The notes: generated from the sequence alone by a model not told the origin. Shown: positions 8,992-18,564, counted from the first letter of the stretch. The stretch: DNA of 64,000 nucleotides from Pseudomonas sp. TH31 (GCF_016650815.1 NZ_JAEKEZ010000015.1:124001-188000); one strand, 5' to 3'. Program-made: numbers and translations.

Positions 8992-9071
8992 ATCAAAAGA
9001 TCGCAGCCTTCGGCAGCTCCTACAGGGTGTACGCCATCCAAATGTAGGAGCTGCCGAAGGCTGCGATCTTT
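8992..9071. repeat. REPIN-type palindrome, CTTCGGCAG core
   Basis: Arms with GATCGCAGCCTTCGGCAGC and its complement surround a spacer of about 20 bases. It lies between the acyl-CoA dehydrogenase gene and the 3' end of recR. Confidence 0.9.
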
Positions 9072-9082
9072 GCTTTTAGCGG

Positions 9083-9685
9083 TTACAAGACTATCGGCTT
9101 ACGCCCCGCAAACGAATGCGCCAACGTCCCGCCATCCACCAATTCCAGCTCGCCGCCCAACGGCACGCCATGGGCGATACGCGAGGCGATCAGGCCTTTG
9201 TTGCTGAGCAACTGGGCGATGTAATGCGCCGTAGCTTCACCTTCCACCGTCGGGTTGGTGGCCAGGATAACTTCGGCAAAGGTGCCCGCCTCTTCAATCC
9301 GCGCCAGCAACTGCGGAATGCCGATGGCCTCTGGCCCGAGCCCGTCGAGCGGCGACAGATGGCCCTTGAGCACGAAGTAGCGACCACGGAACCCGGTCTG
9401 CTCCACCGCGTAAACGTCCATCGGCCCTTCCACCACGCACAGCAAGGTGTCGTCACGTCGGTTATCGGCGCACTGCGGGCACAGGTCGTCTTCGGTCAGC
9501 GTGCGGCACAAGCGGCAGTGACCGACCCCTTCCATGGCTTGGCTCAGGGCCAGCGCCAGGCGCGAGCCACCACTGCGATCGCGCTCAAGCAGTTGCAACG
9601 CCATGCGTTGGGCGGTTTTCTGACCCACGCCCGGCAACGTTCGCAGGGCATCGATCAGTTGGCGAATCAGAGGGCTGAAGCTCAT
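9083..9685 (-). CDS. recR: Recombination mediator protein RecR
   Basis: A 200-residue protein of the RecFOR pathway, which loads RecA on gapped single-stranded DNA. It shows an N-terminal helix-hairpin-helix ([19 protein letters not shown]), a four-cysteine zinc finger ([16 protein letters not shown]), and a Toprim domain ([12 protein letters not shown]...[12 protein letters not shown]). It is downstream of ybaB and dnaX in broad order, as in many proteobacteria, but here an oxidoreductase gene intervenes. Confidence 0.97.
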   Translation of the reverse strand: MSFSPLIRQLIDALRTLPGVGQKTAQRMALQLLERDRSGGSRLALALSQAMEGVGHCRLCRTLTEDDLCPQCADNRRDDTLLCVVEGPMDVYAVEQTGFRGRYFVLKGHLSPLDGLGPEAIGIPQLLARIEEAGTFAEVILATNPTVEGEATAHYIAQLLSNKGLIASRIAHGVPLGGELELVDGGTLAHSFAGRKPIVL

Positions 9686-9750
9686 GGGGAAAAGTCCGAC
9701 AAAACAACGAGACGCGGTTTATACCCGCGCCTCTGGCCAGCGTCAAATAC

Positions 9751-10785
9751 TCAGTCCCGGGCGACCCGCACCACCAGTTTGCCGAAGTTGCGCCCTTCCA
9801 GCAGGCCAATGAACGCCTCGGGCGCCTGCTCCAGGCCCTCGACGATGTCCTCGCGGAACTTCACCTTGCCCTCACGCACCCACGGCACCATGGCACTGAC
9901 GAATTCCTGCTGTCGATCAGCGTAGTCATCGAACACGATAAAGCCCTGCATGCGTACACGCTTGGTCAGCAGGGTTCGCTGAAATTGCGGCAGACGATCC
10001 GGCCCGCTCGGGGCTTCATGGGCGTTGTAACCGGCAATCAGGCCACAAAGCGGAATCCGCGCCTTGGTATTGAGCAACGGCATGATCGCGTCGAAGACCT
10101 TGCCGCCGACGTTCTCGTAATAGATGTCGATGCCCTTGGGGCACGCCAGCGCCAGGTCATTGGCAAAATCCGGGCTCTTGTGGTCGATGCAGGCGTCGAA
10201 GCCCAGTTCCTCGACCACGTAGCGGCACTTGTCGGCACCACCGGCCACACCCACCACCCGCAGGCCTTTGAGCTTCGCCACTTGGCCGACCACCGAGCCC
10301 ACCGCACCGGAAGCCGCAGCCACCACCAGGGTTTCGCCGGCCTTGGGCTGACCGATGTCCATCAGGCCCATGTACGCCGTCATGCCTGGCATGCCCAGTA
10401 CACCCAACGCCATCGACGGGCTCTGCAGCCCGGACGGAATCGCAATGATGTTGCGACCATCGCTGATGCCGTGGCTCTGCCAGCCCGTGGAGCCAACCAC
10501 CAGATCACCTTCCTGGAACTTCGGATTCAGCGAGCGCTCGACGCGGCTGACGGCACCACCGGTCATGACTTCGCCGATTTCCACCGGCGCGGCGTAGGAC
10601 GGCGCGTCACTCATGCGACCACGCATGTAGGGGTCGAGGGACAGATAGAGGGTCTTGAGCAACACCTGGCCGTCCGCCAGGCCCGGCAGCGCGACACGCT
10701 CCAGACGAAAATTCTCCGGGGTCGGCGCGCCCACCGGGCGGGACACCAGGACGATACGTTGGTTGAGGGTCAATGCTTGTGGCAT
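9751..10785 (-). CDS. NADP-dependent MDR-family oxidoreductase (CurA-like)
   Basis: A 344-residue medium-chain dehydrogenase/reductase without structural zinc cysteines, resembling NADPH-dependent curcumin/double-bond reductases. The N-terminal block has LSLDPYMRGRMSD. The Rossmann fold carries AASGAVGSVVGQVAKLKG, followed by YYENVGGKVFDA, typical of the leukotriene B4 dehydrogenase-like group. It probably reduces activated C=C bonds of enals or enones in the cytoplasm. Its insertion between recR and ybaB does not suggest a shared pathway. Confidence 0.93.
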   Translation of the reverse strand: MPQALTLNQRIVLVSRPVGAPTPENFRLERVALPGLADGQVLLKTLYLSLDPYMRGRMSDAPSYAAPVEIGEVMTGGAVSRVERSLNPKFQEGDLVVGSTGWQSHGISDGRNIIAIPSGLQSPSMALGVLGMPGMTAYMGLMDIGQPKAGETLVVAAASGAVGSVVGQVAKLKGLRVVGVAGGADKCRYVVEELGFDACIDHKSPDFANDLALACPKGIDIYYENVGGKVFDAIMPLLNTKARIPLCGLIAGYNAHEAPSGPDRLPQFQRTLLTKRVRMQGFIVFDDYADRQQEFVSAMVPWVREGKVKFREDIVEGLEQAPEAFIGLLEGRNFGKLVVRVARD

Positions 10786-10884
10786 GTGAGCGTCTCCTTG
10801 ATCGATGAATTTTGCGGTATAGGGTGCAGACCGTTGTGGCGCAGGGGCGTTCGATGTTTATTCAGTGAGACCGAGGTGGATTCA

Positions 10885-10948
10885 TCGCGGGCAAGCCTTG
10901 CTCCTACAAGAGCACCGCGTGACCTGTAGGAGCAAGGCTTGCCCGCGA
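10885..10948. repeat. Inverted repeat of the GCGGGCAAGCC family
   Basis: Two 24-base arms, TCGCGGGCAAGCCTTGCTCC and its complement, are separated by 16 bases. The core is unrelated to the CTTCGGCAG and TCGAGTGAA palindromes, so it is a separate REP class. It lies upstream of the CurA-like gene. Confidence 0.9.
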
Positions 10949-10986
10949 TAGCGATCCGACAGACAACACAAACCACCCGCCAGAAA

Positions 10987-11020
10987 CAAAAATGCCAGGC
11001 GCGCTGCCTGGCATTTTTTT
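10987..11020 (-). terminator. Intrinsic terminator after ybaB
   Basis: Stem AATGCCAGGC/GCCTGGCATT with a 5-base loop has T-rich sequence on both sides, so it could work in both directions. It lies just past the ybaB stop on the minus strand. Confidence 0.9.
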
Positions 11021-11047
11021 GTAGCCCATCCAACGCACCTTGGCGAA

Positions 11048-11386
11048 TCAGAATGGCAGTTTCATACCCGGCGGCAGTTGCATGCCAGCGGTCACGCTGC
11101 CCATTTTGTCCTGGCTGTTGGCTTCGATCTTGCGCACGGCATCGTTGACAGCGGCGGCAAACACGGCCTCCAGCATCTCTTTGTCGTCTTCGCTCAGGCC
11201 TTCTACCAGGCTCGGGTCGATGGTCACGCGCTTGACGTCGTGACGACCGGTCATCACCACGGTGACCATATCGCCACCGGCCTTACCGGTGACTTCGGCG
11301 TTGGCCAGTTCTTCCTGCATCTTGGCCATTTTTTCCTGCATCTGCTGCGCCTGCTTCATCAGGCCGGCCATGCCACCTTTCATCAT
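11048..11386 (-). CDS. ybaB: Nucleoid-associated protein YbaB/EbfC
   Basis: A 112-residue DNA-binding protein that dimerises into a tweezer shape and coats the nucleoid. I placed the start at 11386 ([15 protein letters not shown]) because GAGGTGA sits 6-12 bases upstream; an 18-residue upstream extension lacks support. The N-terminal helix is Met/Gln-rich and coiled-coil-like ([13 protein letters not shown]), followed by the [10 protein letters not shown] core. It follows dnaX, the standard dnaX-ybaB order. Confidence 0.96.
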   Translation of the reverse strand: MMKGGMAGLMKQAQQMQEKMAKMQEELANAEVTGKAGGDMVTVVMTGRHDVKRVTIDPSLVEGLSEDDKEMLEAVFAAAVNDAVRKIEANSQDKMGSVTAGMQLPPGMKLPF

Positions 11387-11452
11387 GGTAATCACCTCAA
11401 AGTACTTGGATAAAAACGGCGCCCGGTAAATATAGCCGAACACCTTCAGTTA

Positions 11453-13543
11453 TTAGCCCTGACTGACCAGGGCGTCGACAGGCTCAATAGTATCGTTACG
11501 GACCACCGCACCGAACTGCTGCATCATTTGCTGGATGAACGGGTCACCGTGAATCGACTCCTCAGCCTCGCGCTGACGGTTCACACGGCGCCGGGACGCG
11601 GCCTGGGCCGGGGTTTCCTGCTCGGGCTTGATCAGCTCCATGGTCAGGGTCAGCGTGCGGCCGTGAAACTGGTTCAAGGCATCGTTCAAGCGGCGCTGTT
11701 GAGTCGCGTTGAACAAGGCGCTGTGGGCCGGGTCCAGGTGCAACAGCCAGTTGTCGCCATCGACGGCGATCAGCGTGCAGTTGGCGGCAATGCTGCCGGT
11801 CATGCCGGAGATCGGCAGTTTCGGGAACAGCTCCAGCCATTGCAGCGCCAAACCAGTGGCCGGCATCGCCGCCGGTTCTGGCTCGGGTTCCGGCGTCGGC
11901 TCGGCGGTGTGTTCGCTGGCCAGTTCGTCGAGATAGCTGTAGGCCGAGTCGATGTCCGGCTCGATGTAGTCCTCGTCCAGCGGCGGCTCGTCATCCAGGT
12001 CGATGCCCGGCGTGGCGGCATCGACGTCGGCCACCGACGGTTCCGGGATGGGCGCGGCGGCCCATTCCGGCGCATCCGGCACCACGCTGTCAGGCGTAGG
12101 CATTGGCATCGGCGGCAAATCGGGTTGTTCGCTGGCGGTTTCCAGCATGGGCTCGACGGCCGGCTGCTGGATGACTTCGGGTTCTACCGGGTCATTCCAC
12201 GGCAGGTCGACGACCTCCTTGACCACCACCGCTTCAACGACAGGCTCGGCCACGATCACTGGCGTAACAGGTTCGGGTTCCGGCGCTGGCACAGGAGCAG
12301 GCTCGACAACGGCCGCCACTGGCGCCGCCACAACCGGTGTAACTGCCGCAGCGACTACCGGCGCAATGACAGGCACGGCAGCCACGGAGTTTGCGGAATC
12401 AACTGTGGCCTGGCTGATCCCCACTGGCTTTAGCGCAAGCCTGGGGGCGTCCGCCGTATCCGCCGGCCTGAACGCCAGCATGCGCAGCAGGACCATTTCA
12501 AAGCCGCCACGCGGGTCCGGTGCCAGCGGCAAATCGCGGCGCCCGATCAAGCCCATCTGGTAATAAAACTGTACGTCTTCGGCCGGCAACGCCTGAGCCA
12601 GTGCGAGCACCCGGTCACGGTCGCCGTGGCCGTTGTCGACCCCTTCAGGCAAGGCCTGGGCGATGGCAACCCGGTGCAGCACGTTAAGAATTTCCGAGAG
12701 CACGCCGTTCCAGTCCGGGCCTTGCTCGGCCAGATGACGAACGGCTTCGAGCAATGCCTTGGCGTCGCCTTCGATCAGCGAATGCAGGACATCAAACACC
12801 TGACCATGATCGAGCGTACCGAGCATCGCCCGTACGTCGGCGGCCATGACCTTGCCTTCACCGAAGGCGATGGCCTGGTCGGTCAGGCTCATGGCGTCAC
12901 GCATCGAACCGTCAGCGGCACGACCCAGCAACCACAGCGCATCGTCTTCGAACGGCACCTGCTCGACGCCCAGTACGTGGGTCAAATGCTCGACCACCCG
13001 CTCAGGCGTCATGTTCTTCAGGGAAAACTGCAAGCAACGCGAAAGAATCGTTGCCGGAAGTTTCTGCGGATCGGTGGTCGCCAGGATGAACTTGACGTAG
13101 GGCGGCGGCTCTTCGAGGGTTTTCAACAGCGCATTGAAGGAATGGCTGGAGAGCATGTGCACTTCGTCGATCAGGTAGACCTTGAAGCGCCCACGGCTCG
13201 GGGCGTATTGCACGTTGTCGAGCAGTTCGCGGGTGTCCTCGACCTTGGTCCGGCTCGCGGCGTCGATTTCGATCAGGTCGACGAAGCGACCTTCATCGAT
13301 CTCGCGGCACACCGAGCACTCGCCGCACGGCGTCGAAGTGATGCCTGTTTCACAGTTCAGGCATTTGGCAATGATTCGTGCAATGGTGGTCTTGCCGACA
13401 CCACGCGTCCCGGTAAACAGGTAGGCGTGGTGCAGCCGCTGGCTGTCCAAGGCATTGATCAGAGCCTTGAGCACATGGGTCTGGCCGACCATTTCGCGGA
13501 ACGAGCGCGGACGCCATTTACGTGCAAGAACCTGATAACTCAT
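11453..13543 (-). CDS. dnaX: DNA polymerase III subunits gamma/tau
   Basis: A 696-residue clamp-loader ATPase. I chose the start MSYQVLARKWRPRSF at 13543; upstream residues in the same frame are not conserved DnaX. Visible are Walker A (GTRGVGKTTIARII), the four-cysteine zinc module (CLNCETGITSTPCGECSVC), the DEVHML Walker B, and the sensor region LATTDPQKLPATILSRC. A long Pro/Ala/Val/Glu-rich linker (about residues 390-560) leads to the C-terminal tau domain. I saw no A-AAA-AAG slippery site like that of E. coli dnaX, so gamma may not be made by that route. Confidence 0.96.
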   Translation of the reverse strand: MSYQVLARKWRPRSFREMVGQTHVLKALINALDSQRLHHAYLFTGTRGVGKTTIARIIAKCLNCETGITSTPCGECSVCREIDEGRFVDLIEIDAASRTKVEDTRELLDNVQYAPSRGRFKVYLIDEVHMLSSHSFNALLKTLEEPPPYVKFILATTDPQKLPATILSRCLQFSLKNMTPERVVEHLTHVLGVEQVPFEDDALWLLGRAADGSMRDAMSLTDQAIAFGEGKVMAADVRAMLGTLDHGQVFDVLHSLIEGDAKALLEAVRHLAEQGPDWNGVLSEILNVLHRVAIAQALPEGVDNGHGDRDRVLALAQALPAEDVQFYYQMGLIGRRDLPLAPDPRGGFEMVLLRMLAFRPADTADAPRLALKPVGISQATVDSANSVAAVPVIAPVVAAAVTPVVAAPVAAVVEPAPVPAPEPEPVTPVIVAEPVVEAVVVKEVVDLPWNDPVEPEVIQQPAVEPMLETASEQPDLPPMPMPTPDSVVPDAPEWAAAPIPEPSVADVDAATPGIDLDDEPPLDEDYIEPDIDSAYSYLDELASEHTAEPTPEPEPEPAAMPATGLALQWLELFPKLPISGMTGSIAANCTLIAVDGDNWLLHLDPAHSALFNATQQRRLNDALNQFHGRTLTLTMELIKPEQETPAQAASRRRVNRQREAEESIHGDPFIQQMMQQFGAVVRNDTIEPVDALVSQG

Positions 13544-13688
13544 CGAAAACCGTCGCAACGAAGGAACAGAAGCGGCTAATGCTAGCGGAGCAGGCCTGAA
13601 ATTGCATCCGGTGTGCTCGTCTAATCTGGCTAAGCTGCATTTTAGGGGGCTATTTATCGGCTCAAGGTTCATCAGTACCGGAGCGTTT

Positions 13689-14438
13689 ATGCGGTTGGCC
13701 TTGGGGGCTTTGTTGTTCTTTTGCCTGAACGTCGCAGCCGCCGACACGCCGGTGCGCTTCGTCATGGCCGACAGTTGGGCCATGCCGATGGTGCAACTGG
13801 AGCAGGGTCGGCCGACCCAGGGCATCCTTTACGACATCCTGCTCAGCCTCGCGACCCAGGTCGGCGTGCCGGCCGAGTTTCATGTGTTGCCTCGGGCGCG
13901 GGTGCAAAACGCCATGGAACACGGCGAAGTCGATGTGCGCTGCTATGCCGCACAATCGTGGCTGCCGAATCAGTCCGGGGATTACATCTGGAGCATCCCG
14001 CTGTTTCTGCAGCGCGACCTGCTGGTCAGCCGAAAAGGCCCACCCTCGTCAGTGCTTCCCGCAGACTTGCAGCACGAGGCCATCGGCACCGTGCTTGGCT
14101 ACATCTATCCGACACTGCAACCGCTGTTCGATGCAGGCCAGTTGCAACGCGAAGACGCGCGCAATCAGGAACAAGTGCTGGATAAACTCCTGTCCGGACG
14201 CTATCGCTACGCCGTCAGCAATCAATGGACCCTGGACTGGTTCAACCAGCGCCTGCTGCCCGACCAGCAGTTGCAAGCCGTGGCGGTGCTGCAGGAGCAG
14301 AAGGTCGGCTGCTATGTGCGCAATGACCCGAACGTGCCGGTACAGCGCATTTTGCGTACGTTGCTGCGGATGAAAATGTCGGGGGAGATTGACGACATAA
14401 TCGGGCTTTATATTGGGGCGGAGCCGACGACACCCTAA
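13689..14438 (+). CDS. Periplasmic solute-binding protein, SBP family 3 type
   Basis: A 249-residue protein whose start at 13689 gives a clear signal peptide (MRLALGALLFFCLNVAAA, cleaved before DTP). The mature part resembles amino-acid-type extracellular binding proteins: VRFVMADSWAMP at the start and LKIL-like GILYDILLSLATQVG. There are no adjacent ABC permease or ATPase genes, so it may be an orphan sensor-like binding protein or work with a remote transporter. Ligand unknown. Confidence 0.85.
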   Translation: MRLALGALLFFCLNVAAADTPVRFVMADSWAMPMVQLEQGRPTQGILYDILLSLATQVGVPAEFHVLPRARVQNAMEHGEVDVRCYAAQSWLPNQSGDYIWSIPLFLQRDLLVSRKGPPSSVLPADLQHEAIGTVLGYIYPTLQPLFDAGQLQREDARNQEQVLDKLLSGRYRYAVSNQWTLDWFNQRLLPDQQLQAVAVLQEQKVGCYVRNDPNVPVQRILRTLLRMKMSGEIDDIIGLYIGAEPTTP

Positions 14439-14466
14439 GCAATCTCTCTGATCAACACCGGATCAA

Positions 14467-14554
14467 TGTGGAGCGGGCTTGCTCGCGAAAGCGGTTTGTC
14501 AGTCACACTCATGTTGAATGTACTGACGCTTTCGCGAGCAAGCCCGCTCCCACA
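14467..14554. repeat. Inverted repeat of the GAGCGGGCTTGCTCGCGAAAGCG family
   Basis: Arms of about 28 bases flank a 32-base spacer. The right arm is the complement of the left (CGCTTTCGCGAGCAAGCCC). It lies between two convergent genes and represents a third palindrome class in this window, related to the copy near 31,852. Confidence 0.88.
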
Positions 14555-14579
14555 GGGGATTAGTGGTGAATACAAGACT

Positions 14580-16280
14580 TCAGCCAACCTGATCCAGCAC
14601 CTGCCACTGCGCCGGCGCAACAAACCCGGCAACCCAGCCTGGCACTTCGGCGGGCGGCATCGGCCGGGCGATGAAATAGCCTTGCGCCACCTCGCAGCCC
14701 AGCCGCAGCAACAATTGACCGTGCTCGATACTTTCCAGTCCCTCGGCGATCACCTGCCGGCCAAACGCCCGGGCAAGGCCGATCACCGCGGTGGTCAGCG
14801 CCAGGTCGTCATGATCGTGAAGAATGTCGCGCACAAAGGATTTATCTATCTTGATGGTTTGCGTGTGCAGGCGCTTGAGGTAGCTCAGGGACGAGTAACC
14901 GGTGCCGAAATCCCCCAATGAAAACTGCACCCCGAGCGCCTGACAGGCCTGCAAGCAAGCGCTGACATGCTGGATGTTCTCGACCGCTACCGACTCGACG
15001 ATTTCCAGGTCCAGCAGTTGCGGTGAGACCTGGGCATGCCGTGCCAGCACCAGCCTGAGGCGTTCGACGAAATCCGCCCGCTGAAAATGTCGCGCCGCAA
15101 TATTAATGCTGACCGGCCAGCCCTGCCCCGCCTGCTGCCAGCGGTGCAATTGCACCAGGACCTGATCCATCACCCACTCACCAATGTCGATGATCAGGTC
15201 GGTCTCCTCCACCAGGGGCAAGAATTCTCGCGGCAGCACCAGGCCGTTTTGCGGATGCTCCCAGCGCAGCAAAGCCTCGAAACCAACGACCTCGCCACGG
15301 CGCATGTTCACCTTAGGCTGAAAATGCAGGCGCAACTCGCCAGCGGCCAGGGCCTGGCGCACCCGCTCGACCGTCTGATGGGTGGCTTTGACTTCCTGGT
15401 CCCGGGAGACATCGAACAAGTGAAAGCGATTGCGCCCGCGCTGCTTGGCCACGTACATGGCCTGATCGGCGTGGCGCAACAGGGTTTCGGCGTCTTCGTT
15501 GTCGTCGGGGAACAGGGTCACGCCAATGCTGGCGAACACATTGATGTCCTTGGCGTGCAGCGAATAGGGTGCCGAAATCGTTCCCAGCACCCGATTCAGC
15601 GCCGCGCGCAGTTCCGGTAGATCACGCACGTAACGCAGCACCAGCACGAACTCATCGCCGGCCAGGCGTGCCACCACATCTTCGCCCCGCACGATTGCCC
15701 GCAAACGCTTGGCCACTTCCACCAGCAACAAATCGCCACTGGCATGACCGTAGCCATCGTTGACGGCTTTGAAGCCATCGAGGTCGAGCATGCACACCGC
15801 CAGCGGGATGTTTTCCTTGCGGGAGAACTCCAGCGCCTGATCCAGCAGGTCCGAAAGAAACGCGCGATTGGGCAAGCCCGTCAGCACGTCATGCCCGACC
15901 CGCCATTGCAGTGAATGCAACAGTTGGCGTTTTTCGCTGATATCGAAACGAATCGACAAATAACGATGAACCCGCCCGGTGGCGTCATCGAGCACCGGCA
16001 CCATGGTGCTGTCGACCCAGTACAGGCTGCCATCCTTGGCGCGATTACAGATCTCGCCCTTCCAGACATTGCCCAGGGCGATGGTGCGCCACAGGGTGGC
16101 GAAGAATTCGGCAGGGTGCAGGCCGGAATTGAGCAGGCGATGGTTCTGCCCAATCAGTTCCTCGCGGCTATAGCCGGAGATGGCGCAGAACTGCTCATTG
16201 ACGTAAGTGATCCGGCCGCTCAGGTCAGTCTCGGAAAATATGGCGGCGGCATCCACGGCCCTGCGGTAATTCTCTTCCAT
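14580..16280 (-). CDS. PAS-GGDEF-EAL cyclic-di-GMP protein
   Basis: A 566-residue cytoplasmic protein with a PAS/PAC domain (residues about 1-125: FSETDLSGRITYVNEQF, then a PAC stretch ending RYLSIRFDISEKR), a GGDEF domain and an EAL domain. The GGDEF signature is AGDEF with an RxxD inhibitory site (RGED) five residues before it, compatible with cyclase activity or c-di-GMP binding. The EAL motif is intact (FEALLRW), as are DKSFV and the late E and QGY motifs. The usual DDFGTG loop reads GDFGTG, losing one conserved Asp that helps bind metal, so phosphodiesterase activity may be reduced. Confidence 0.93.
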   Translation of the reverse strand: MEENYRRAVDAAAIFSETDLSGRITYVNEQFCAISGYSREELIGQNHRLLNSGLHPAEFFATLWRTIALGNVWKGEICNRAKDGSLYWVDSTMVPVLDDATGRVHRYLSIRFDISEKRQLLHSLQWRVGHDVLTGLPNRAFLSDLLDQALEFSRKENIPLAVCMLDLDGFKAVNDGYGHASGDLLLVEVAKRLRAIVRGEDVVARLAGDEFVLVLRYVRDLPELRAALNRVLGTISAPYSLHAKDINVFASIGVTLFPDDNEDAETLLRHADQAMYVAKQRGRNRFHLFDVSRDQEVKATHQTVERVRQALAAGELRLHFQPKVNMRRGEVVGFEALLRWEHPQNGLVLPREFLPLVEETDLIIDIGEWVMDQVLVQLHRWQQAGQGWPVSINIAARHFQRADFVERLRLVLARHAQVSPQLLDLEIVESVAVENIQHVSACLQACQALGVQFSLGDFGTGYSSLSYLKRLHTQTIKIDKSFVRDILHDHDDLALTTAVIGLARAFGRQVIAEGLESIEHGQLLLRLGCEVAQGYFIARPMPPAEVPGWVAGFVAPAQWQVLDQVG

Positions 16281-16696
16281 GAGTCAGGCTCACTGTCGCT
16301 AGCGGTGGTACCGCTCGACCAGCACACAATGCCCGGAAGAGATGTTTTGAAACGGACTGCGCAGAGACACGAGATCACTCCATGAACAGCTTTGATGGCC
16401 CCGGGACAGCCGAAGATCAACTAGGCTCAAAGGCCTCGGCGAAAGTGGAATCAGAGACCCAGCTCACATGTTGCAAAGCAATGAGCCGCTCATGGCGCGC
16501 TCCGCACACCCGGCAATGGAACGCAATGCTGGCTGTTTCATATCGCCTCAACTTCTGAAAGCAGGTCACCAAATGCCCCCTTTGAGCGGAGATTCTACGA
16601 AATACATCACATTTTGCAAAGCAAGGTGATGGATCATGCAGTTGTCTAATGCAAAAATCTATCGTTAAGTTCTTGATTCTAAATGGGAATTGAGCG

Positions 16697-17011
16697 ATGC
16701 AAATTTCAAGTTTGGGTCCGGCCATCCGACGCTATCGCAAGGTCGCGGGGCTTACTCAGGCTGAACTCGGCGAAAAAACCGGTTTTGACCCCAAAACCAT
16801 CAGCCGCTTCGAAACCGGCACCTATACCCCCAGCGTGGAAGCATTGTTTCTGCTTGCCGATGTGCTGGGCGTGAAGCTGAAAGCGTTTTTCGCAGATTTG
16901 GGCGATGAAGACGAACAGCGGGCGTACCTGTTCAGCGTCATACACAAAGCCACCTCAAAGGAACTGGGAAAGCTGATCGCTGCGGTTGACCAGGCCTTGT
17001 CCAAGCCTTAG
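16697..17011 (+). CDS. XRE-family transcriptional regulator
   Basis: A 104-residue protein with an N-terminal Cro/CI-type helix-turn-helix (IRRYRKVAGLTQAELGEKTG...ISRFETGTYTPSVEAL, residues about 9-50) and a short C-terminal helical tail ending KELGKLIAAVDQAL, probably for dimerisation. It stands alone, followed by a strong palindromic terminator. The roughly 270 bases before it hold no other gene that I can support. Target genes are unknown. Confidence 0.9.
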   Translation: MQISSLGPAIRRYRKVAGLTQAELGEKTGFDPKTISRFETGTYTPSVEALFLLADVLGVKLKAFFADLGDEDEQRAYLFSVIHKATSKELGKLIAAVDQALSKP

Positions 17012-17023
17012 TGCCAGTAATGA

Positions 17024-17062
17024 AAAAGGCAGATTTATCGGATATCGATAAATCTGCCTTTT
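17024..17062. terminator. Bidirectional intrinsic terminator
   Basis: Perfect 17-bp arms AAAAGGCAGATTTATCG and its complement flank a 5-base loop, with A and T runs at the ends. It terminates the XRE gene and can act in both directions. Confidence 0.92.
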
Positions 17063-17173
17063 GCGCTTCCTGGCGCCTGAAAAACCGCCGGCCTTGAGCT
17101 TTGAAGAACGTGCATCGATAGTGGCCATCCGATATTCTGCGCGCGAAATTAATTCAAAATGTAAGGGAATACG

Positions 17174-18082
17174 ATGAGATACCTCCGCCCAATCCTCATG
17201 GCAGCGCTGTTGTGCGCACTGCACAACCCCGCGCAAGCGGCCAGCAACACCCCGCCAGCCCCCACCGAAGCGGCCGAGGTGCAGCAAACGCCGGAACAGT
17301 TTCTCGCCACCCTGAAGCAACAGCACGGCACCATCACCCTGCCCTCCGGCATCGCAACGCTGAAACTCAACGATGAGTTTTACTACCTGGACCCGCAAGA
17401 CACCGAACGCCTGCTGACCGAGGGCTGGGGCAATCCGCCCGGCAACAAGACCCTGGGCATGATCATTCCAAAAGCCGTGAACCCACTGACCGCCAGCGGC
17501 TGGGGTGTGATCGTCAGCTACAAGGACGACGGGCATATTTCCGATGAAGATGCGGCAAAAATCGACTACGCCGACCTGCTCAAGCAAATGCAGGAAGAGG
17601 ACGAAGAAGACAACAAGGCGCGCCAGAAGGAAGGCTATGCCGGCCTGCACCTGCTGGGCTGGGCCGAGCAACCGCACTACGACGAAACCAGCCACAAAAT
17701 GTACTGGGCCCGGGAACTGAAATCCGATGACGCCGAGGGCAGCACCCTGAACTACAGTATTCGCGTACTGGGCCGCAAAGGTGTCCTGGAATTGAATGCC
17801 GTCGCCGCCATGGCGGACTTGCCGACCATCAAGCAAGAACTGCCTAAAGTCATCGCCTTCACTAACTTCACCGACGGCAACCTCTACACCGACTACAGCC
17901 CTGGCACCGATAAACTGGCGTCTTATGGCCTGGCGGCACTGGTGGGCGGCGGCCTGGCAGCGAAGGCCGGACTGTTTGCCAAGATCGGCATCTTCCTGCT
18001 GGCAGCGAAGAAGTTCCTGGTCGTGGGACTGGTCGTGATTGCAGGCTTTGTGCGCAAGCTGTTCAGCCGCAAGTCTTCTTAA
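17174..18082 (+). CDS. DUF2167 family membrane protein
   Basis: A 302-residue protein with a signal peptide (MRYLRPILMAALLCALHNPAQAA), a large periplasmic domain containing YYLDPQDTERLLTEGWGNPPG and SGWGVIVSYKDDGHISDEDA (DUF2167 hallmarks), and C-terminal hydrophobic stretches (GLAALVGGGLAAKAGLFAKIG and FLVVGLVVIAGFV) before a basic end. Function is unknown. The topology suggests a periplasmic domain anchored in the inner membrane. Confidence 0.9.
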   Translation: MRYLRPILMAALLCALHNPAQAASNTPPAPTEAAEVQQTPEQFLATLKQQHGTITLPSGIATLKLNDEFYYLDPQDTERLLTEGWGNPPGNKTLGMIIPKAVNPLTASGWGVIVSYKDDGHISDEDAAKIDYADLLKQMQEEDEEDNKARQKEGYAGLHLLGWAEQPHYDETSHKMYWARELKSDDAEGSTLNYSIRVLGRKGVLELNAVAAMADLPTIKQELPKVIAFTNFTDGNLYTDYSPGTDKLASYGLAALVGGGLAAKAGLFAKIGIFLLAAKKFLVVGLVVIAGFVRKLFSRKSS

Positions 18083-18263
18083 GACGATGGGCCTTCTGCG
18101 CTGCCGGGTGACGCGGGCAGCGCAGGAGAAGCAAACGCCAGGCACGAAAAATCCGCTACATGACAGCGCAGCAGACAAACAACAAATCAGGTTTTTAGAA
18201 CGAGCTGTATCGGAAGGTGTTGCGCGCTCAAGCCTCGATTCAGAAGACTTGGCGTTATGGAGG

Positions 18264-18370
18264 CAACCCCATCAGCCACACCCCGGCACACAATGTTCCC
18301 GCTGTGGCTGCTTCCTTCCGGATCTGACCAGGTTCACGGGTAATCGTTGCGGGGGGACCGATGGGGTCAC
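18264..18370 (-). ncRNA. ffs: Signal recognition particle 4.5S RNA
   Basis: On the minus strand the conserved apical loop sequence CAGGTC/GGTCAGATCCGGAAGGAAGCAGCC lies at about 18,306-18,332 (continuous conserved part: TCCGGAAGGAAGCAGCC). The ends pair with each other (GACCCCATC near the 5' end with GATGGGGTT near the 3' end), giving the long hairpin of bacterial 4.5S RNA, which binds Ffh to target membrane proteins. Ends are estimated from the stem and may be off by a few bases. Confidence 0.92.
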
Positions 18371-18483
18371 CATAACGACGCTCACCTCACGGCGAACGGC
18401 GCCATTGTACCTATCTGATACGAAGTTACAACCGTTCGGGCGGATTAAAAAATATGAGTGGCGTCAAGGACATGCAGCGACCC

Positions 18484-18560
18484 AAAAAGATCGCAGCCTT
18501 CGGCAACTCCTACGGGTGTACGCCGATCCATGCAGGAGCTGCCAAAGGCTGCAATCTTTT
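18484..18560. repeat. REPIN-type palindrome, diverged CTTCGGCA core
   Basis: Arms GATCGCAGCCTTCGGCAAC and GAGCTGCCAAAGGCTGCAATC form an imperfect palindrome with several mismatches relative to the other copies. It lies just after the 3' end of the zinc-peptidase gene. Confidence 0.82.
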
Positions 18561-18564
18561 GATC

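Noticed and set aside
11453..12500. Plus-strand glycine- and alanine-rich frames opposite dnaX
   Set aside because: They mirror the Pro/Ala/Val/Glu linker of tau on the other strand and show no independent features.
13544..13825. N-terminal extension of dnaX by 94 residues
   Set aside because: The conserved DnaX start MSYQVLARKWRP is at 13,543; the extension has no conserved sequence and overlaps the divergent binding-protein gene region.
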